Shown here piece after piece: positions 54,187 through 62,693 of a stretch of 64,000 nt of DNA. Under the pieces are notes generated by a model. It had not been told where the DNA came from, searched no databases, and saw only the letters and a list, made by a program, of their open reading frames with translations. Where the stretch lies: assembly GCF_008039565.1 (NCBI RefSeq), contig NZ_VDUX01000004.1, positions 310,001 through 374,000 of the forward strand, in the 5' to 3' direction. A program made the translations under genes and the position numbers. Origin of the DNA: Aeromicrobium terrae. GTDB lineage: Bacteria; Actinomycetota; Actinomycetes; Propionibacteriales; Nocardioidaceae. Positions within the stretch are counted from its first letter, which is position 1. Each line of letters opens with the position of its first letter.

Positions 54187-54650
54187 CGCACCAGCAGGTC
54201 GAACGCCTCGCCGAAGCCGAGCCTCGCCGCCACGTCGGACAGGATCTCGTCCGGGTACAGGTCGTCGTCGTCGCAGAGCACGCCGAGCTCGATGGCCGGC
54301 ATGCCGAGGTCGCTCACGATGTCGAGGTCGCCGGCCGGCTGCGGGACGTCGTCGTCGTCCGGGTCCTCGACGTCGAGCAGGTCGGCGATTCCGCTGGCGA
54401 GCGGCCAGTCCAGGGCGGCCGTGACGTCGGACAGCAGCGCCCGAACCTCACCACCCGAGCGGCGCAGGATCACGAAGAAGTCGTCGTTCATCGACACCAG
54501 CCCGAGCACGCCCACGTCGGACGGGAAGCGGCCGAGCGCCTTGGTGAGGTCGTCGAGGTCCTCGGCGAGCGAAGGGCGCAGCTCGACCAGCTGCCACTCG
54601 CCCTCGTCGCGATAGGCGGCCACGGCGAAGTCGACGTCGTCCTCGGCCAT
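54183..54650 (-). CDS. tRNA adenosine deaminase-associated protein
   Basis: This 155-residue acidic protein is the partner always found next to tadA in actinobacteria. It has VDFAVAAYRDEGEWQLVEL at the start, ALGLFP-like ALGRFPSDVGVLGL, an Asp-rich patch (DPDDDDVP) near 106-113 and ELGVLCDDDDLYPDEIL near the end. Function is not established; co-location with tadA is the main clue. It is divergent from upp. Confidence 0.88.
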   Translation of the reverse strand: MAEDDVDFAVAAYRDEGEWQLVELRPSLAEDLDDLTKALGRFPSDVGVLGLVSMNDDFFVILRRSGGEVRALLSDVTAALDWPLASGIADLLDVEDPDDDDVPQPAGDLDIVSDLGMPAIELGVLCDDDDLYPDEILSDVAARLGFGEAFDLLVR

Positions 54651-54700
54651 GAGTTGATAGTGACAGAGGGATTTCTCGAGCCGCCACTATCGTGCAGGTC

Positions 54701-55342
54701 ATGCACGTTCATGTCGCCGACCACCCGCTCATCTCGCACAAGCTGACCGTGCTGCGCGACGAGCGGACCGACTCCCCCACGTTCCGCCGCCTGGCCGACG
54801 AGCTCGTCACGCTGCTGGCGTACGAGGCGACGCGCGACGTGCGCGTCGATCCGGTGACGGTGCAGACCCCGGTGGCCGAGGCGCGAGGCGTGCGGCTGTC
54901 CACACCGCAGCCGCTCGTGGTGCCGATCCTGCGCGCGGGCCTCGGGATGCTCGAGGGCATGCAGCGCCTGCTGCCGACGGCCGAGGTGGGCTTCCTCGGC
55001 ATGGTGCGCAACGAGGAGACGCTCGAGGCGACCACGTACGCCGAGCGCCTGCCCGACGACCTCGCACGTCGTCAGTGCTACGTGCTCGACCCCATGCTGG
55101 CGACCGGCGGCACCCTGTCCGCGGCCATCGAGTTCCTCGTCCAGCGCGGCGCCGACCACATCACCGCCGTCACGCTGCTCGCCGCCCCGGAGGGCATCGC
55201 CCGCGTCGAGGCGGACCTCGCCGACATCGGCGTCCCCGTCACCCTCGTCACCGCCGGCCTCGACGAGCGGCTCAACGACAAGGGCTACATCGTCCCCGGC
55301 CTCGGCGACGCCGGCGATCGCCTGTACGGCGTGGTCGGCTAA
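54701..55342 (+). CDS. upp: uracil phosphoribosyltransferase
   Basis: The 213-residue enzyme makes UMP from uracil and PRPP. It has [34 protein letters not shown], and the PRPP loop [11 protein letters not shown], followed by the C-terminal uracil-binding region [15 protein letters not shown]. The ATG at 54701 has TATCGT seven bases upstream (leaderless type); an in-frame GTG at 54692 is less likely. Divergent from the tadA companion gene; a repeat lies behind it. Confidence 0.96.
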   Translation: MHVHVADHPLISHKLTVLRDERTDSPTFRRLADELVTLLAYEATRDVRVDPVTVQTPVAEARGVRLSTPQPLVVPILRAGLGMLEGMQRLLPTAEVGFLGMVRNEETLEATTYAERLPDDLARRQCYVLDPMLATGGTLSAAIEFLVQRGADHITAVTLLAAPEGIARVEADLADIGVPVTLVTAGLDERLNDKGYIVPGLGDAGDRLYGVVG

Positions 55343-55344
55343 GT

Positions 55345-55411
55345 CCTTTCGTCAAGCTCAAGGACCGTGTGCCTGCTACCCGAGAACCGGTCGTTGAGCT
55401 TGTCGAAACGA
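55345..55411. repeat. family 2 dispersed repeat, inverted pair between upp and pntB
   Basis: TTTCGTCAAGCTCAAGGACCG (about 55346-55367) faces CCGGTCGTTGAGCTTGTCGAA (55387-55407), forming a hairpin with about a 20-base loop. It exactly fills the convergent gap between two stop codons, as family 1 does at 40.2 kb, and may act as a bidirectional terminator. Confidence 0.75.
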
Positions 55412-55413
55412 CG

Positions 55414-56802
55414 TCAGAGGGAGCGCAGGATGTCCTCGACGCGCTCCTTGGCGTCGCCGAACAGCATCTGGGTGTTCTCGCGGAAGAACAGCGGGTTCTG
55501 CACGCCCGCGTAGCCGGCGGCCATCGAGCGCTTGAAGACGATGACGTTCTTCGCCTCCCACACGCGGAGGACGGGCATGCCGGCGATCGGGCTGCCCGGG
55601 TCCTCGGCGGCGGCCGGGTTCACCGTGTCGTTGGCGCCGATGACGAGGACGACGTCGGTGTCGGCGAGGTCGTCGTTGATCTCGTCCATCTCGAGCACGA
55701 TGTCGTAGGGCACCTTCGCCTCGGCGAGGAGCACGTTCATGTGGCCGGGCAGGCGGCCGGCGACCGGGTGGATGCCGAACCGGACGTCGACGCCCTTGGC
55801 GCGGAGCTTGGAGACGAGGTCGGCCACCGGGTACTGGGCCTGCGCGACGGCCATGCCGTAGCCGGGGGTGATGACGACGCTCGACGCGTCGCCGAGCAGC
55901 TCGGCCGCGCCCTCGGCGTCGACCTCGCGGTGCTCGCCGTAGTCGGTGTCGTCGTCGCCCGACGCCTCGATGCCGAAGCCGCCGGCGATGACGGAGATGA
56001 ACGACCGGTTCATCGCCTGGCACATGATGTACGACAGGTACGCACCGGAGGAGCCGACGAGCGCGCCGGTGACGATCAGCAGGTCGTTGTTCAGCAGGAA
56101 GCCCGCGGCGGCCGCGGCCCAGCCGGAGTAGCTGTTCAGCATCGAGACGACGACCGGCATGTCGCCGCCGCCGATCGACGCGACCAGGTGCACGCCGAGC
56201 CCGAGCGACACGACCGTGACGAGCACCAGCAGCCACATGTGCGGCGACGCGACGTAGACGATCGTCAGCACCGCGAACGCGGCCAGCGCGCCGAGGTTGA
56301 GCAGGTTCTTGCCGGGCAGCACGAGCGGCGCCGACTTCATCCGCGCCGACAGCTTCAGGAACGCGATGATCGAGCCGGTGAACGTGACGCCACCGATGAA
56401 GACGCCGATGAACACCTCGGCGCTGTGGATCCGCTCCAGCGACTCCAGCGCGTAGTGGGGGTGCTCGAGGTGGCCGTTCCAGCCCACGAGCACGGCCGCG
56501 AGACCGACGAAGCTGTGGAACAGCGCGATCAGCTCGGGCATGCCGGTCATCTCGACGGTTCTCGCCCGGGCCAGGCCGATGGCGGCGCCGATCACGACGG
56601 CGATCACCAGCAGCACGACGCCGATCGCCTCGGCGTCCTGCACGGCCAGGATGACCGTCGCGACCAGCGCGATGGTCATGCCGACGATGCCGTAGAGGAC
56701 GCCGTTGCGCGACGACTCGTGGCGTGACAGGCCGGCCAGGCTCATCACGAACAGCAGGATCGCGACGATGTAGGCCGCCTGCGCGACGGACTCTGCACTC
56801 AT
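55414..56802 (-). CDS. pntB: NAD(P) transhydrogenase subunit beta
   Basis: The 462-residue protein has about nine hydrophobic helices followed by the NADP-binding domain III ([57 protein letters not shown]). With PntA it uses the proton gradient to make NADPH from NADH. The ATG at 56802 is five bases behind the pntA stop. Extra NADPH would be useful to steroid hydroxylases, but this is a general housekeeping enzyme. Confidence 0.96.
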   Translation of the reverse strand: MSAESVAQAAYIVAILLFVMSLAGLSRHESSRNGVLYGIVGMTIALVATVILAVQDAEAIGVVLLVIAVVIGAAIGLARARTVEMTGMPELIALFHSFVGLAAVLVGWNGHLEHPHYALESLERIHSAEVFIGVFIGGVTFTGSIIAFLKLSARMKSAPLVLPGKNLLNLGALAAFAVLTIVYVASPHMWLLVLVTVVSLGLGVHLVASIGGGDMPVVVSMLNSYSGWAAAAAGFLLNNDLLIVTGALVGSSGAYLSYIMCQAMNRSFISVIAGGFGIEASGDDDTDYGEHREVDAEGAAELLGDASSVVITPGYGMAVAQAQYPVADLVSKLRAKGVDVRFGIHPVAGRLPGHMNVLLAEAKVPYDIVLEMDEINDDLADTDVVLVIGANDTVNPAAAEDPGSPIAGMPVLRVWEAKNVIVFKRSMAAGYAGVQNPLFFRENTQMLFGDAKERVEDILRSL

Positions 56803-56807
56803 GGCCC

Positions 56808-58343
56808 TCAGCCCTTCGAGAACATGCTGAGCATGCGTCGGGTCACGGCGAAGCCGCCGAAGATGTTGATGCTCGCGAGCAGGATCGCCACGAACGAGAG
56901 GATGCGCGTCGCCGGGTCGTCGCCCACGACCTGCAGGACCGCGCCGACGACGATGATCCCGGAGATCGCGTTCGTCACCGACATCAGCGGTGTGTGCAGC
57001 GCGTGGTGCACGTTGCCGATCACGTAGTAGCCGATGATCACCGCGAGCACGAGCACGGTGAAGTGCTGCGGCAGCGGGTCCGGCGCGTACGCGTTGATCA
57101 GGAACAGCGCGAGCACGCCGATGCCGATCAGCGTGAAACGGCGCTCCTGGGTCATCGGCTGCTTCTCGACGACCGGCTCCTTCTCCTTCACCGCCGGCAT
57201 CGGCTTGGTGGGGGCGGCGGAGACGCTGACCGGTGGCGGGGGCCACAGGTTCTCGCCCTCGCGGACGACGGTCATGCCGCGCTGCACCACGTCCTCGAGG
57301 TCGAGCACGACCTGCCCGTCCTTCTCCGGCGTGAGCAGCTTCATCAGGTTGACGACGTTGGTGCCGTACAGCTGCGACGCGACGGTGGGCAGCCGGCCGG
57401 CGAGGTCCGTGTAGCCGATGATCGTGACGTCGTTGTCGGTGACCACGACCTCACCGGGCTTGGAGCCCTCGACGTTCCCGCCCTGCGCGGCCGCCATGTC
57501 GACGATCACGCTGCCGGGCTTCATGCTCGCCACGTCGGCGGCCGTGACCAGGCGCGGCGCCGGCTTTCCGGGGATCAGCGCGGTGGTGATGATGATGTCG
57601 ACCTCGGCGGCCTGCTCGGAGTAGATCTCCGCGGCCCGCCGGTTGTACTCGTCGGTGGTCTCCTTGGCGTAGCCGTCGCTGCCCATCTCGGACTCGACGT
57701 CCACCTCGATGAACTCGCCGCCGATCGACTTCACCTGGTCGGCGACCTCCGGACGCGGGTCCATCGCGCGGACGACGGCACCGAGGCTGCTGGCCGCGCC
57801 GATCGCGGCCAGTCCGGCGACGCCGGCGCCAGCCACCAGGACCGTCGCGGGCGGCACCTTGCCCGCCGCGGTGACCTGGCCGGTGAAGAACCGGCCGAAC
57901 GTGTGGGCGGCCTCGACGACCGCGCGGTAGCCGGCGATGTTCGCCATCGAGCTGAGGACGTCGAGCGACTGGGCGCGCGAGATGCGCGGCACCGCGTCCA
58001 TCGCGAGCACAGTGATGGGCTTGGCGGCCAGCTCGTCGACCAGGTCCGGGTTCAGGCCCGGCGCCAGCATGCTGATCAGGTAGGAGCCGTCGGCCAGCCG
58101 GCCGATCTCCTCCGACGTGGGCGCGTTGATCTTCAGGACGATGTCGCGGCCCCACACCTCGTCGGCGGACGCGACGGTGGCGCCGGCCTCGGCGTAGCCC
58201 TCGTCGAGGAAGCTCGCCTTCTCGCCCGCGCCCGACTCGACGGCCACGTCGTAGCCCAGGTCGATCAGCTTGGCGACCGTCGCGGGGGTGGCTGCGACTC
58301 TCGTCTCCCCGGGCGTCGACTCCGCCACGACTCCGATCTTCAC
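56808..58343 (-). CDS. pntA: NAD(P) transhydrogenase subunit alpha
   Basis: The 511-residue protein holds the NAD-binding domain I (residues 1 to about 370; [39 protein letters not shown]) and a C-terminal part with four membrane helices, so it is the undivided E. coli-type PntA. The start is taken as GTG 58343, which opens VKIGVV and has TAGTGT seven bases upstream; GTG at 58352 and 58367 are possible. Operon with pntB. Confidence 0.95.
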   Translation of the reverse strand: MKIGVVAESTPGETRVAATPATVAKLIDLGYDVAVESGAGEKASFLDEGYAEAGATVASADEVWGRDIVLKINAPTSEEIGRLADGSYLISMLAPGLNPDLVDELAAKPITVLAMDAVPRISRAQSLDVLSSMANIAGYRAVVEAAHTFGRFFTGQVTAAGKVPPATVLVAGAGVAGLAAIGAASSLGAVVRAMDPRPEVADQVKSIGGEFIEVDVESEMGSDGYAKETTDEYNRRAAEIYSEQAAEVDIIITTALIPGKPAPRLVTAADVASMKPGSVIVDMAAAQGGNVEGSKPGEVVVTDNDVTIIGYTDLAGRLPTVASQLYGTNVVNLMKLLTPEKDGQVVLDLEDVVQRGMTVVREGENLWPPPPVSVSAAPTKPMPAVKEKEPVVEKQPMTQERRFTLIGIGVLALFLINAYAPDPLPQHFTVLVLAVIIGYYVIGNVHHALHTPLMSVTNAISGIIVVGAVLQVVGDDPATRILSFVAILLASINIFGGFAVTRRMLSMFSKG

Positions 58344-58416
58344 CCGGCGCACACTAGCGTCATGCACCCGAGGTGACCACCTGATGAGACTGGTGTCTCA
58401 CCAGGTGGCGACGGCC

Positions 58417-58683
58417 TCAGTGGTTCCGCAAGGTGTCGATGAGCTCGTCCTTGTTCATGTCGGAGTAGCCCTCGATGCCGAGCTCCTTGGCACGGTCCTG
58501 AAGCTCGTCGACGGTGCGGTCCTCGTAGTCCTTGGCCTCACCACCCTTGCGGCCGACCTCGGACTCGCCCTCGTTGGCGGCGGCGTTGGAGATGCGTGCG
58601 GCCTTCTCCTTGGACGCGCCCTCGTCGCGCAGGTCCTCGTACATGTCGGGCTTCTTCAGGCTGCTGTTCTTGTCACCGGGCAT
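58417..58683 (-). CDS. small charged protein with Rho-N/SAP-like C-terminal domain (DUF7218-like)
   Basis: The 88-residue protein starts [34 protein letters not shown], a plasmid- or stress-type ChaB/KGG-like N-terminal motif ([10 protein letters not shown]), and ends with [30 protein letters not shown], a Rho-N/SAP-like helix pair that binds nucleic acids in other proteins. GGAGGAGGA precedes the ATG at 58683. It overlaps an acidic small gene upstream by 11 bases. Confidence 0.82.
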   Translation of the reverse strand: MPGDKNSSLKKPDMYEDLRDEGASKEKAARISNAAANEGESEVGRKGGEAKDYEDRTVDELQDRAKELGIEGYSDMNKDELIDTLRNH

Positions 58684-58828
58684 CGTGGTCCTCCTCCTCG
58701 TCTGCGTCGGGTTGCGGCAGCTCGACGACGTCGTCCTCCGCATCGGCACCCGCGGCGAACCTCGGCTCGTCCGCGGGCTCGTGCTCGGGATCGGGTGCTG
58801 CGATCGGTTCCTCCGGCGTGCTGGTCAC
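58673..58828 (-). CDS. small acidic protein (51 residues), unknown
   Basis: A GTG at 58828 follows GAGGAG at six bases and opens a 51-residue frame rich in Asp, Glu and Pro, ending [11 protein letters not shown]. It overlaps the next gene by 11 bases and would be translated from the same message. No family is recognised. Predicted to be disordered. The start could be earlier (ATG 58882), though without a ribosome binding site. Confidence 0.5.
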   Translation of the reverse strand: MTSTPEEPIAAPDPEHEPADEPRFAAGADAEDDVVELPQPDADEEEDHDAR

Positions 58829-58891
58829 GGGCTTCTCCTCTACGGTCCAGATGTATGACGTTCCCCCGTGGACGGACGTCATGCATCGACG

Positions 58892-58915
58892 GTTGGAATA
58901 GTTGCGTCGGGGTAC
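58892..58915 (+). promoter_or_regulatory. possible SigB/SigF-type stress promoter
   Basis: GTTG at 58892-58895 and GGGTAC at 58910-58915, spaced by 14 bases, resemble the general stress promoter GTTT-N14-17-GGGTAT of actinobacteria. It would drive the lipoprotein-Nramp operon. One mismatch in each box; tentative. Confidence 0.35.
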
Positions 58916-58942
58916 TACCTGCCCGACCCGACAGGAGGCCCG

Positions 58943-59356
58943 ATGCGTGCTGCACTCGTGGTGGCGCTGGTCGTCGGCCTCGCCGCGTGCGGGATCACCA
59001 CACCCCCGCTGGAGCGGGCCGCGGGGGACGCGACGTCCGCCACCGGCTCCGCCGCGCTCGCCCTGCGCGGCCTCGACGACGGTGACCTGACGTCCGCCGT
59101 CGCGGAGACGACCATCGAGGACGCGGTCACCACGGCGTCCAAGGCGGCCAGGGAGGTCGCGGCCTACCCGGCGAAGAACACCCGGGAGAAGCAGCTGCAG
59201 GAGCAGGCGGTCGCCGCCATCGCAGACGCGGTGAAGGACCTGCACCGGGCCCGCGACGGCGTCAGGCAGCCGGCACAGCGCGCGAGCCTGGTCGACCGGC
59301 TCACCGCTGACCGCGACCGCCTCGACGAGCTCACGACCAAGGCCGGGTCGCTCTGA
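58943..59356 (+). CDS. small lipoprotein, unknown function
   Basis: The 137-residue protein has a lipobox LAAC with Cys16 after a short hydrophobic signal (MRAALVVALVVG). The mature part is helical and charged, with two predicted long helices (residues about 60-135), including REVAAYPAKNTREKQLQEQAV. AGGAGG precedes the ATG at 58943. It is the first gene of an operon with the Nramp-like transporter, whose start codon overlaps its stop by one base. Role in transport is possible but not shown. Confidence 0.78.
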   Translation: MRAALVVALVVGLAACGITTPPLERAAGDATSATGSAALALRGLDDGDLTSAVAETTIEDAVTTASKAAREVAAYPAKNTREKQLQEQAVAAIADAVKDLHRARDGVRQPAQRASLVDRLTADRDRLDELTTKAGSL

Positions 59357-60585
59357 TGAAGAAGTACCTCGCCGTCGCGCTCGGCATCCTCACCGCCATC
59401 GGCGGGTTCGTCGACATCGGCGACCTGGTCACCAACGCCGTCGTCGGCGCGCGGTTCGGGCTCTCGCTGGCGTGGGTGGTCGTCGTCGGCGTGATCGGCA
59501 TCGTGCTGTACGCGTACATGGCGGGCAAGGTCGTCGCGCTCAGCGGGCGGGCGACGTTCGAGATCATCCGCGAGCGCCTCGGCGCCAGGGCCGCCCTGAT
59601 GAACCTCGGGGCGTCCTTCCTGATGACGCTGCTGACCCTCACGGCGGAGATCGGCGGCATCGCCCTGACGCTCCAGCTGCTCACCGGCATCGTGCCGCTC
59701 GCCTGGATCGTGGTGGCGACGCTCGCGGTCTGGCTGGTGATCTGGCTGGTCAAGTTCACCTGGATGGAGAACGCCGCCGGTCTCCTCGGCCTGACACTCA
59801 TCGTCTTCGTCGTGTCGTTCTTCGTGCTGGGCCCCGACTGGGGCGACACGGTCGACCAGATCACCCAGCAGTACCCGCACCCCGGCGAGCACCCGCTCAC
59901 GTACTGGTTCTACGTCGTGGCCCTGTTCGGCGCCGCCATGACGCCGTACGAGGTGTTCTTCTTCTCCTCCGGCGCCGTCGAGGAGCGCTGGGGACGTCAG
60001 GACCTCATGCTCGCCCGGCTCAACGTCGGGATCGGCTTCCCGCTCGGCGGCTTGCTGTCACTGGGCATCGCCGGCAGCGCCTTCCTCGTCTGGTCGCCGG
60101 AGAAGGTCGACGTCTCGAGCCTGTCGCAGGTGGTCCTGCCGGTCGGCGAGGCGCTCGGCACGATCGGGTTGGCGCTCGTGCTGATCGGCGTGCTGGCGGC
60201 CACCATGGGCGCAGCGCTGGAGACGGCGCTCTCCTGCGGCTACACGCTGGCCCAGTACGCGGGCTGGCCGTGGGGCAAGTGGCACCGGCCGGCGAAGGCG
60301 CCGCAGTTCCACGTGACGATCATCGTGTGCCTGCTGATCGCGTGCGGCGTGCTGGCCACCGGGGTCGACCCGATCATGGTGACCGAGTTCTCGGTCGTCT
60401 TCAGCGCGGTGGCCCTGCCGCTCACCTACGCGCCGATCCTCGTCGTGGCCAACGACCCCGAGTACGTCGGCGAGGAGACCAACGGACCGGTGCTGAACGC
60501 CCTGGCGCTCGTGTACCTCGTGATCATCGTGGTGGCCGCGGTCGCCGCCATCCCTCTGATGGTTCTGACAGGACTCGGCTCATGA
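59356..60585 (+). CDS. Nramp family transporter lacking canonical metal-site motifs
   Basis: The 409-residue protein has 11 or so hydrophobic segments and resembles the actinobacterial Nramp-family group. Canonical Nramp transporters have DPGN in helix 1 and MPH in helix 6; here these are Asp20-Ile-Gly-Asp23 (GGFVDIGDL) and Met195-Thr-Pro-Tyr198 (AAMTPYEVFFFSS). This points to a different cation, perhaps magnesium or manganese, or another solute. It is downstream of a lipoprotein gene and upstream of two PRC-barrel-like genes, all with overlaps or one-base joints. Confidence 0.82.
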   Translation: MKKYLAVALGILTAIGGFVDIGDLVTNAVVGARFGLSLAWVVVVGVIGIVLYAYMAGKVVALSGRATFEIIRERLGARAALMNLGASFLMTLLTLTAEIGGIALTLQLLTGIVPLAWIVVATLAVWLVIWLVKFTWMENAAGLLGLTLIVFVVSFFVLGPDWGDTVDQITQQYPHPGEHPLTYWFYVVALFGAAMTPYEVFFFSSGAVEERWGRQDLMLARLNVGIGFPLGGLLSLGIAGSAFLVWSPEKVDVSSLSQVVLPVGEALGTIGLALVLIGVLAATMGAALETALSCGYTLAQYAGWPWGKWHRPAKAPQFHVTIIVCLLIACGVLATGVDPIMVTEFSVVFSAVALPLTYAPILVVANDPEYVGEETNGPVLNALALVYLVIIVVAAVAAIPLMVLTGLGS

Positions 60586-60956
60586 CCAGACTTCCCCCGC
60601 ACCCGGCGAAGGACGGCAAGGTGCTCGACGCGAACGTGCACCTGCTCGACCGGCTCGTGGTCGACCGGAACGACGAGCCGGTGTCCGTCGTGAGCGACCT
60701 CGAGCTCGAGAGCGAGGACGGCGGGCGCCCCCGCATCGCCAACCTCGTGCTCGGCTCGGCGATCGTGTCCCGGTTCCTGGGGGGCCACCCGCCGAAGCAC
60801 CACCTCGACCGGATGGCGTGGCGGAAGGTCGCGGCGCTCGACACCGTCGTGCACCTCAGGGTCGACCGCTCCGAGCTCGACGTGATCTGGTTCGAGCGCT
60901 GGTTGCGCCGCCACGTGATCGGCCGGATCCCCGGAGGTCGCCGTGATCCTGAGTGA
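60582..60956 (+). CDS. hypothetical protein, possible PRC-barrel-like partner of the transporter
   Basis: The 124-residue protein has GKVLDANVHLLDRLVVDRNDEPVSVVSDLELE, a beta-rich part similar to PRC-barrel domains at the front of MgtE-associated proteins, followed by IANLVLGSAIVSRFLGGHPPK and a basic end (RWLRRHVIGRIPGGRR). The ATG overlaps the transporter stop by four bases. It likely binds membrane or transporter, judged by context only. Confidence 0.68.
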   Translation: MTRLPPHPAKDGKVLDANVHLLDRLVVDRNDEPVSVVSDLELESEDGGRPRIANLVLGSAIVSRFLGGHPPKHHLDRMAWRKVAALDTVVHLRVDRSELDVIWFERWLRRHVIGRIPGGRRDPE

Positions 60957-61272
60957 CCTGATGGCCCGCGAGGTGCGGTGCGGCGACGAGCGGCTCGGCC
61001 ACGTGATCGACGCGCGGTTCGTCGTGCGCGGCGCGGTCGAGGGCTCGCTCGCCGAGGCTCAGCTCGTCGGCCTCGTCGTCGGGCCGAAGCGGCGGATGAG
61101 CGTCCTGGGCTACGAGCGCGCCGAGCAGGACCGGCCCGCCCTGCTCAACTGGTTCTTCGGCCGGCGGCAACGCGAGAGCTTCCTGGTCGACTGGGACGAC
61201 GTCGCGTCGGTGGACGGCGACGCCGTCGAGCTGCGCGAGGGGTTCACGCGCTGGTCGTCACGACTCCGTTGA
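60943..61272 (+). CDS. PRC-barrel domain protein
   Basis: The 109-residue protein starts ILSDLMAREVRCGDERLGHVIDARFVV, a PRC-barrel pattern, and has QLVGLVVGPKRRMSVLGYER followed by a WFFGRRQRE segment and VDWDDVASVDGDAVEL. The GTG at 60943 has GGAGG just upstream, inside the previous gene (14-base overlap). Together with the gene before it, it forms a PRC-type pair behind the Nramp-like transporter. Confidence 0.75.
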   Translation: MILSDLMAREVRCGDERLGHVIDARFVVRGAVEGSLAEAQLVGLVVGPKRRMSVLGYERAEQDRPALLNWFFGRRQRESFLVDWDDVASVDGDAVELREGFTRWSSRLR

Positions 61273-61725
61273 GCGCGGCCTGCGGAGCACCCAGGCGGGC
61301 AGGACGAGCCAGACCAGCGTGGTGAGTCCGGCAAGCACGGCGGCCGCGACGGATGCGGCCGTGGAGCTGAGCACCGTGTCCACGATGAGCCAGACCGCGC
61401 CGACGTTGGCCACGGCAAGCAGGACCAGGCCAGCACGCGAGAGCTTGTGTGCGGCATCGACGAGGAACGGCCGCTGGCCGCGGTGGAACAGCGCCCGGTG
61501 CAACGCGACCGGGCTGAGGAGGAGCAGCGTCGCACTGATGGCGGAGAGCAGGACCGCGACGTAGACGTCGTGGCGCGACTCCGGCAGGTCTTCGAAGTTC
61601 GGCGAGAACGGCAGGGTCAGCAGGAAGCCGCTGAGGATCTGCACGCCGGTCTGCGCGACGCGCAGCTCCTGGAGCAGCTCGTTCCAGTTGCGGTCGAGCC
61701 CCTTGTCGCGTGCGTGCTCCTCCAT
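61258..61725 (-). CDS. DUF6328-type membrane protein
   Basis: The 155-residue protein starts LDRNWNELLQELRVAQTGVQILSGFLLTLPF, the conserved entry of this actinobacterial family, and has four hydrophobic segments (about 29-45, 55-75, 93-114, 118-143). HDVYVAVLLSAISATLLLLSPVALHR is a second conserved block. Function not known. The end overlaps the PRC-barrel gene by 15 bases. Confidence 0.82.
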   Translation of the reverse strand: MEEHARDKGLDRNWNELLQELRVAQTGVQILSGFLLTLPFSPNFEDLPESRHDVYVAVLLSAISATLLLLSPVALHRALFHRGQRPFLVDAAHKLSRAGLVLLAVANVGAVWLIVDTVLSSTAASVAAAVLAGLTTLVWLVLPAWVLRRPRSTES

Positions 61726-61734
61726 CCTTCGAAC

Positions 61735-62298
61735 CTACGTCGCTCCACGCCCGAGCGGGAACGTCGCGACGGTCTCGTAGCGCGGGCGGCGGCGCGGACC
61801 CTCCCCGAGGTGGCTCGCGACGAGCGCGACCTCGTCGAGCGCCCAAGACGGGCCGCGGTAGGCGTCGAGCAGTCGAACCCACGGCGTCGTCTCGACCGGC
61901 CGGCCCATGCGGGCGACGGTGACGTGGCGGCGGAACCGCCGGCCGTCGACCTCGATGCCGGACGTGCTCGCAGCCGTGCGGGCGCCCGACGCCAGACGGT
62001 CGAGCTCCGCCGGGTCGTCGACGTCGACGCCGGCCCAGAGCACCTTCGCCCGCGCGACGTTCGGGAACGCGCCGCCGCCGGTGATCGTCGCGGTCGTCGG
62101 GCGCCGCTTCTGCGCGGCCCGCTCGAGCCGGTCGACGAGCCCGTCGAGCTTGTGGTCCGCGACGTCGGCCATGAAGGCGAGGGTCAGGTGGAGCTGGTCG
62201 GCCTGCGTCCAGCGGAACGGGCCGGCCTCGCGCCGGACCTCGAGGAACGCGTCGAGGTCCTCGATCACCTCGGCCGGCGGGACGACGGCGGCGAACAT
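61735..62298 (-). CDS. thpR: RNA 2',3'-cyclic phosphodiesterase
   Basis: The 187-residue 2H phosphoesterase opens 2',3'-cyclic phosphate on RNA ends. Both HxTx motifs are visible: HLTLAF and HVTVAR. It starts MFAAVVPPAEVIEDLDAFL as ThpR proteins do. The ATG at 62298 follows GTGAGG. The gene ends nine bases before the DUF6328 gene start, so the two may be cotranscribed. Divergent from the ArsC-like gene. Confidence 0.9.
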   Translation of the reverse strand: MFAAVVPPAEVIEDLDAFLEVRREAGPFRWTQADQLHLTLAFMADVADHKLDGLVDRLERAAQKRRPTTATITGGGAFPNVARAKVLWAGVDVDDPAELDRLASGARTAASTSGIEVDGRRFRRHVTVARMGRPVETTPWVRLLDAYRGPSWALDEVALVASHLGEGPRRRPRYETVATFPLGRGAT

Positions 62299-62332
62299 CC
62301 TCACCCCATCAGTGTGCGGGCAGGATGGAGGC

Positions 62333-62686
62333 ATGGAGATCTGGATGAACCCGTCGTGCTCGAAGTGCCGGTCCGCGAAGGCCGACCTCGACGCCGCCGG
62401 CGTGCAGTACACCGAGCGGCGCTACCTCGACGAGCCGCCGACGCCGGCCGAGCTCTCCGAGGTGCTCGACCGCCTCGGCCTCGAGCCCTGGGACATCGCC
62501 CGCCCCAAGGAGACTCGCGAGGCCGGCATCGACCACCCGAAGGACGCCGAGCACCGCGACGCCTGGATCGCCGCGCTGATCGAGAACCCGCGCGCCATCC
62601 AGCGGCCGATCATCACCGCCGACGACGGCAGCGCCTACGTCGCCCGCGACCCCGAGACCGTGCAGCAGGCGATCGGTCGGGCGTAG
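62333..62686 (+). CDS. ArsC/Spx-type thioredoxin-fold protein
   Basis: The 117-residue protein has MEIWMNPSCSKCRSAK with Cys9-x2-Cys12 and a later RPIITADDGSAYVARDPETV, typical of ArsC-family proteins. The canonical arsenate reductase has a single Cys-x5-Arg; this CxxC form is common in actinobacteria and may be a thiol reductase. GGAGG precedes the ATG. The RPI-x9-A-x2-AR stretch matches the family's C-terminal motif. Confidence 0.86.
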   Translation: MEIWMNPSCSKCRSAKADLDAAGVQYTERRYLDEPPTPAELSEVLDRLGLEPWDIARPKETREAGIDHPKDAEHRDAWIAALIENPRAIQRPIITADDGSAYVARDPETVQQAIGRA

Positions 62687-62693
62687 TCGACTG

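Noticed and set aside
55414-57246. 610-residue version of PntB
   Set aside because: The extra N-terminus is a shadow of pntA. The family start is the ATG at 56802.
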